64,000 bases of DNA from Anoxypelagibacter sp902613655 (lineage in GTDB: Bacteria > Pseudomonadota > Alphaproteobacteria > Pelagibacterales > Pelagibacteraceae): positions 31,317-95,316 of the forward strand of contig CACMHR010000003.1 of NCBI GenBank assembly GCA_902613655.1, written 5' to 3'. The notes under the pieces were generated by a model. It had not been told where the DNA came from. It saw only the letters and a program-made list of their open reading frames with translations, and searched no databases. Below are positions 62,325 through 64,000 of the stretch, in pieces (positions within the stretch are counted from its first letter, which is position 1; each line of letters begins with the position of its first letter). The position numbers were made by a program, and so were the translations under genes.

Positions 62325-64000
62325 GATAACAGCCTTTTGTTTTCAGGATCTAAAAAATTAGGCCTAACTACTTCAACAGGTATAACATTCATATTTGAAG
62401 TTGAGACGTATATTTGACTACCTATTTTTCTATTACCCTCTTTTATTAAGGCCATTGCAATTGAATGATTTAAAGTCGGACTAAAATAACTCGAAGTAAC
62501 CTGTCCCAACATTTTAATTGGTTTATCTATTTGTGATGGAATATTTTTGTCCTCTATAACGTGTTGCCCTTCTTCAATACCATAAGATTTATCTACTGGG
62601 ACCAGACCAACTAATTGCTTCCTATCACCTTTAATAATATCTGATCTTGTTAAGGATCTTTTACCGATAAAATCCTTTTTTTTCTTCCCTATCATCCAAT
62701 TTAAATTTAAATCTAATGGTGTAACCGTGCCGTCAGTTTCCTGACCAACAATTATATATCCCTTTTCAGCTCTTAATAGATGCATAGTTTCTGTTCCATA
62801 CGGAACCAAATCAACATCTCTGCTGTAATAAAAGATTCTCTCCCAAAGAGTTAAAGCATATTTTGGAGGGACATAAATTTCATAACCCTGTTCACCCGTG
62901 AAACTGGCTCTTAGAATTCTTACTTTATAATTTAGATAATCAAAAGTATTAAAAGTCATATAAGGAAATTTATGATTGCTAAAATCAATATTATTAAAAA
63001 CTCTGCTTAGTATAATCCTTGATTTAGGACCGCTGATATTAAAAGTAGCAAATTGTTCAGTAATTGAGTTTAAATAAACATTTAAGTTTGGCCATTCTGT
63101 CTGCGCAAATTCTTCCATGTGAGACAAAACATTTGCAGCTCCACCAGATGTAGTGGTAGTTATAAAATGATTGTCGTTTATTTTACAAACAATACCATCA
63201 TCTTTAACCATACCATCTTCACCTAACATTAATGCATATTTTGCACTCATCGGTTTCATTTTTGTGAAACTATTTGTGTACATCATGTTCACAAATTCTA
63301 ATGCGTCTTTACCTTTAATTTCAATTTTACCAAGCGTGCTGCCATCCAAAATTCCAGCCGATTCTCTCACTTGTTTTGATTCTCTTTGCACAGCTTCATT
63401 CATGGTTTCATTTTCATATTTTTTGTAATACCAAGGCCTTTTCCATTGACCCACATCCTCAAAAACTGCATTATGTTTTATATGCCATGGGTGAATTGGA
63501 GTTTTTCTTTCAGGGTCATAAAACTCATAAGTGCTCCTTCCTGCAATGGCAGAAAAACTTACAGGGTTATATGGCGGTCTATAAGTTGTTGTTCCAACTT
63601 CGGAAACACTTTTCTTTAATAATTTTGAAACTATACCTAATGCATTAATACTACTAATTTTACCCTGATCCGTTCCCATGCTGTTTGTAGTAAAACGTTT
63701 TAAGTGTTCGATACGATCAAAACCTTCCCTAATCGCTTGTGTTAAATCTTTTGTTGTCACATCATTTTGCAAATCTATAAAAGATTTAGACCACAATGAA
63801 TTATTATTGTTTTTTGTCTCCCATATCTCTTTTATATTAAATTCCTCAGAGCCATTGACCTCTATTTTTAGGTCAATATCATTTACACCATCAATGAAAT
63901 TAAGTTTTTTATTAACTTCATCAATAATATTTTTAAAAATAAAATTTCCACTAACTGAGCCCAATGTAATTGTCTTTTGAAAAGATTTTTCTGGCTTAAA
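62321..64000 (-). CDS. soxA: Sarcosine oxidase alpha subunit (C-terminal part, cut by window edge)
   Basis: The minus-strand frame is open to the right edge, so about 559 C-terminal residues are seen of a protein usually near 1000. Present are FIDLQNDVTTKDLTQAIREGFDRIEHLKRFTTNSMGTDQGK, then the GcvT-like folate domain with PWHIKHNAVFEDVGQWKRP, VNMMYTNSFTKMKPM, FNISGPKSRIIL and RASFTGEQGYEIYVP. The TTG at 63964 is internal, since coding similarity continues upstream. It probably follows soxB and soxD outside the window. Confidence 0.93.
   Translation of the reverse strand, partial: FKPEKSFQKTITLGSVSGNFIFKNIIDEVNKKLNFIDGVNDIDLKIEVNGSEEFNIKEIWETKNNNNSLWSKSFIDLQNDVTTKDLTQAIREGFDRIEHLKRFTTNSMGTDQGKISSINALGIVSKLLKKSVSEVGTTTYRPPYNPVSFSAIAGRSTYEFYDPERKTPIHPWHIKHNAVFEDVGQWKRPWYYKKYENETMNEAVQRESKQVRESAGILDGSTLGKIEIKGKDALEFVNMMYTNSFTKMKPMSAKYALMLGEDGMVKDDGIVCKINDNHFITTTTSGGAANVLSHMEEFAQTEWPNLNVYLNSITEQFATFNISGPKSRIILSRVFNNIDFSNHKFPYMTFNTFDYLNYKVRILRASFTGEQGYEIYVPPKYALTLWERIFYYSRDVDLVPYGTETMHLLRAEKGYIIVGQETDGTVTPLDLNLNWMIGKKKKDFIGKRSLTRSDIIKGDRKQLVGLVPVDKSYGIEEGQHVIEDKNIPSQIDKPIKMLGQVTSSYFSPTLNHSIAMALIKEGNRKIGSQIYVSTSNMNVIPVEVVRPNFLDPENKRLLS

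Noticed and set aside
63171..63980. Several plus-strand frames of 77-100 residues at the right edge
   Set aside because: All are antisense to soxA, which has clear family motifs through the whole stretch.
1..64000. tRNA or rRNA genes
   Set aside because: No cloverleaf with a T-arm GTTC-type loop and no rRNA-like stretch was noticed. The only structured RNA I can support is tmRNA. A covariance scan would be decisive.

Overview
The window looks like a chromosome segment of a streamlined marine alphaproteobacterium of the SAR11 (Pelagibacterales) type. The evidence is very low G+C, genes packed with 1-20 base overlaps, almost no intergenic DNA, ThyX in place of ThyA, a circularly permuted alphaproteobacterial tmRNA, and genes for oxidising methylated glycines. 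The assignment is inference from gene content, not a database match.

Layout. (1) 1-12.9 kb: a co-directional cell-wall/division (dcw) cluster, mraY(partial)-murD-ftsW-murG-murC-murB-ddl-ftsQ-ftsA-lpxC-bamD-ligA. ftsZ is absent from its usual place between ftsA and lpxC, and FtsA is very divergent. (2) 12.9-20.9 kb: pepP-like peptidase, uvrD-family helicase, AsmA-like protein, fumC, a MazG-like pyrophosphohydrolase and a histone-deacetylase-family hydrolase. (3) 20.86-29.23 kb: a variable island at the 3' end of the tmRNA gene ssrA (minus strand, 29205-29458). (4) 29.5-38.9 kb: thyX, mrp, hflK-hflC-DUF2065-htrA-miaA and ilvB-ilvH-ilvC. (5) 39-46.5 kb: leuA followed by the elongasome set mreB-mreC-mreD-mrdA-rodA and a bactofilin. 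(6) 46.6-64 kb: D-amino-acid and 2-hydroxyacid dehydrogenases, two paralogous small lipoproteins, a dimethylglycine-dehydrogenase-like flavoprotein, etfB-etfA, ETF:quinone oxidoreductase, a DMT exporter, an Anbu-type proteasome homologue beside a circularly permuted ATP-grasp enzyme, and a sarcosine oxidase soxA(partial)-soxG end. The dehydrogenase, ETF and ETF-QO genes could carry electrons from demethylation of dimethylglycine or sarcosine to the quinone pool.

The most unusual part is the island. Five copies of the ssrA 3' end (core ggggcgttctgttg or close to it) lie in the same orientation at 20859, 22815, 25743, 26531 and 29205. They cut the island into four segments of about 2.0, 2.9, 0.8 and 2.7 kb. 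Three segments carry their own short direct repeats just inside both ends: AACTTCGTGTA in segment 2, GGTACATAG in segment 3 and TGCGTC in segment 4. Segments 2 and 3 place these repeats at the same distances from the core (about +58/+70 on the left and -80/-69/-58 on the right) although the repeat sequences differ. That is the layout expected for core plus arm-type sites of tyrosine integrases with different arm specificities, yet no integrase is encoded. I interpret the island as a stack of non-autonomous, trans-mobilised gene cassettes at ssrA, one of them only 788 bp with a single gene. The cargo includes a Cas4/RecB-like nuclease, a DUF262/DUF1524 (GmrSD-like) protein, a McrB-N-like/PD-(D/E)XK fusion and several small unknown or membrane proteins, which suggests phage defence.
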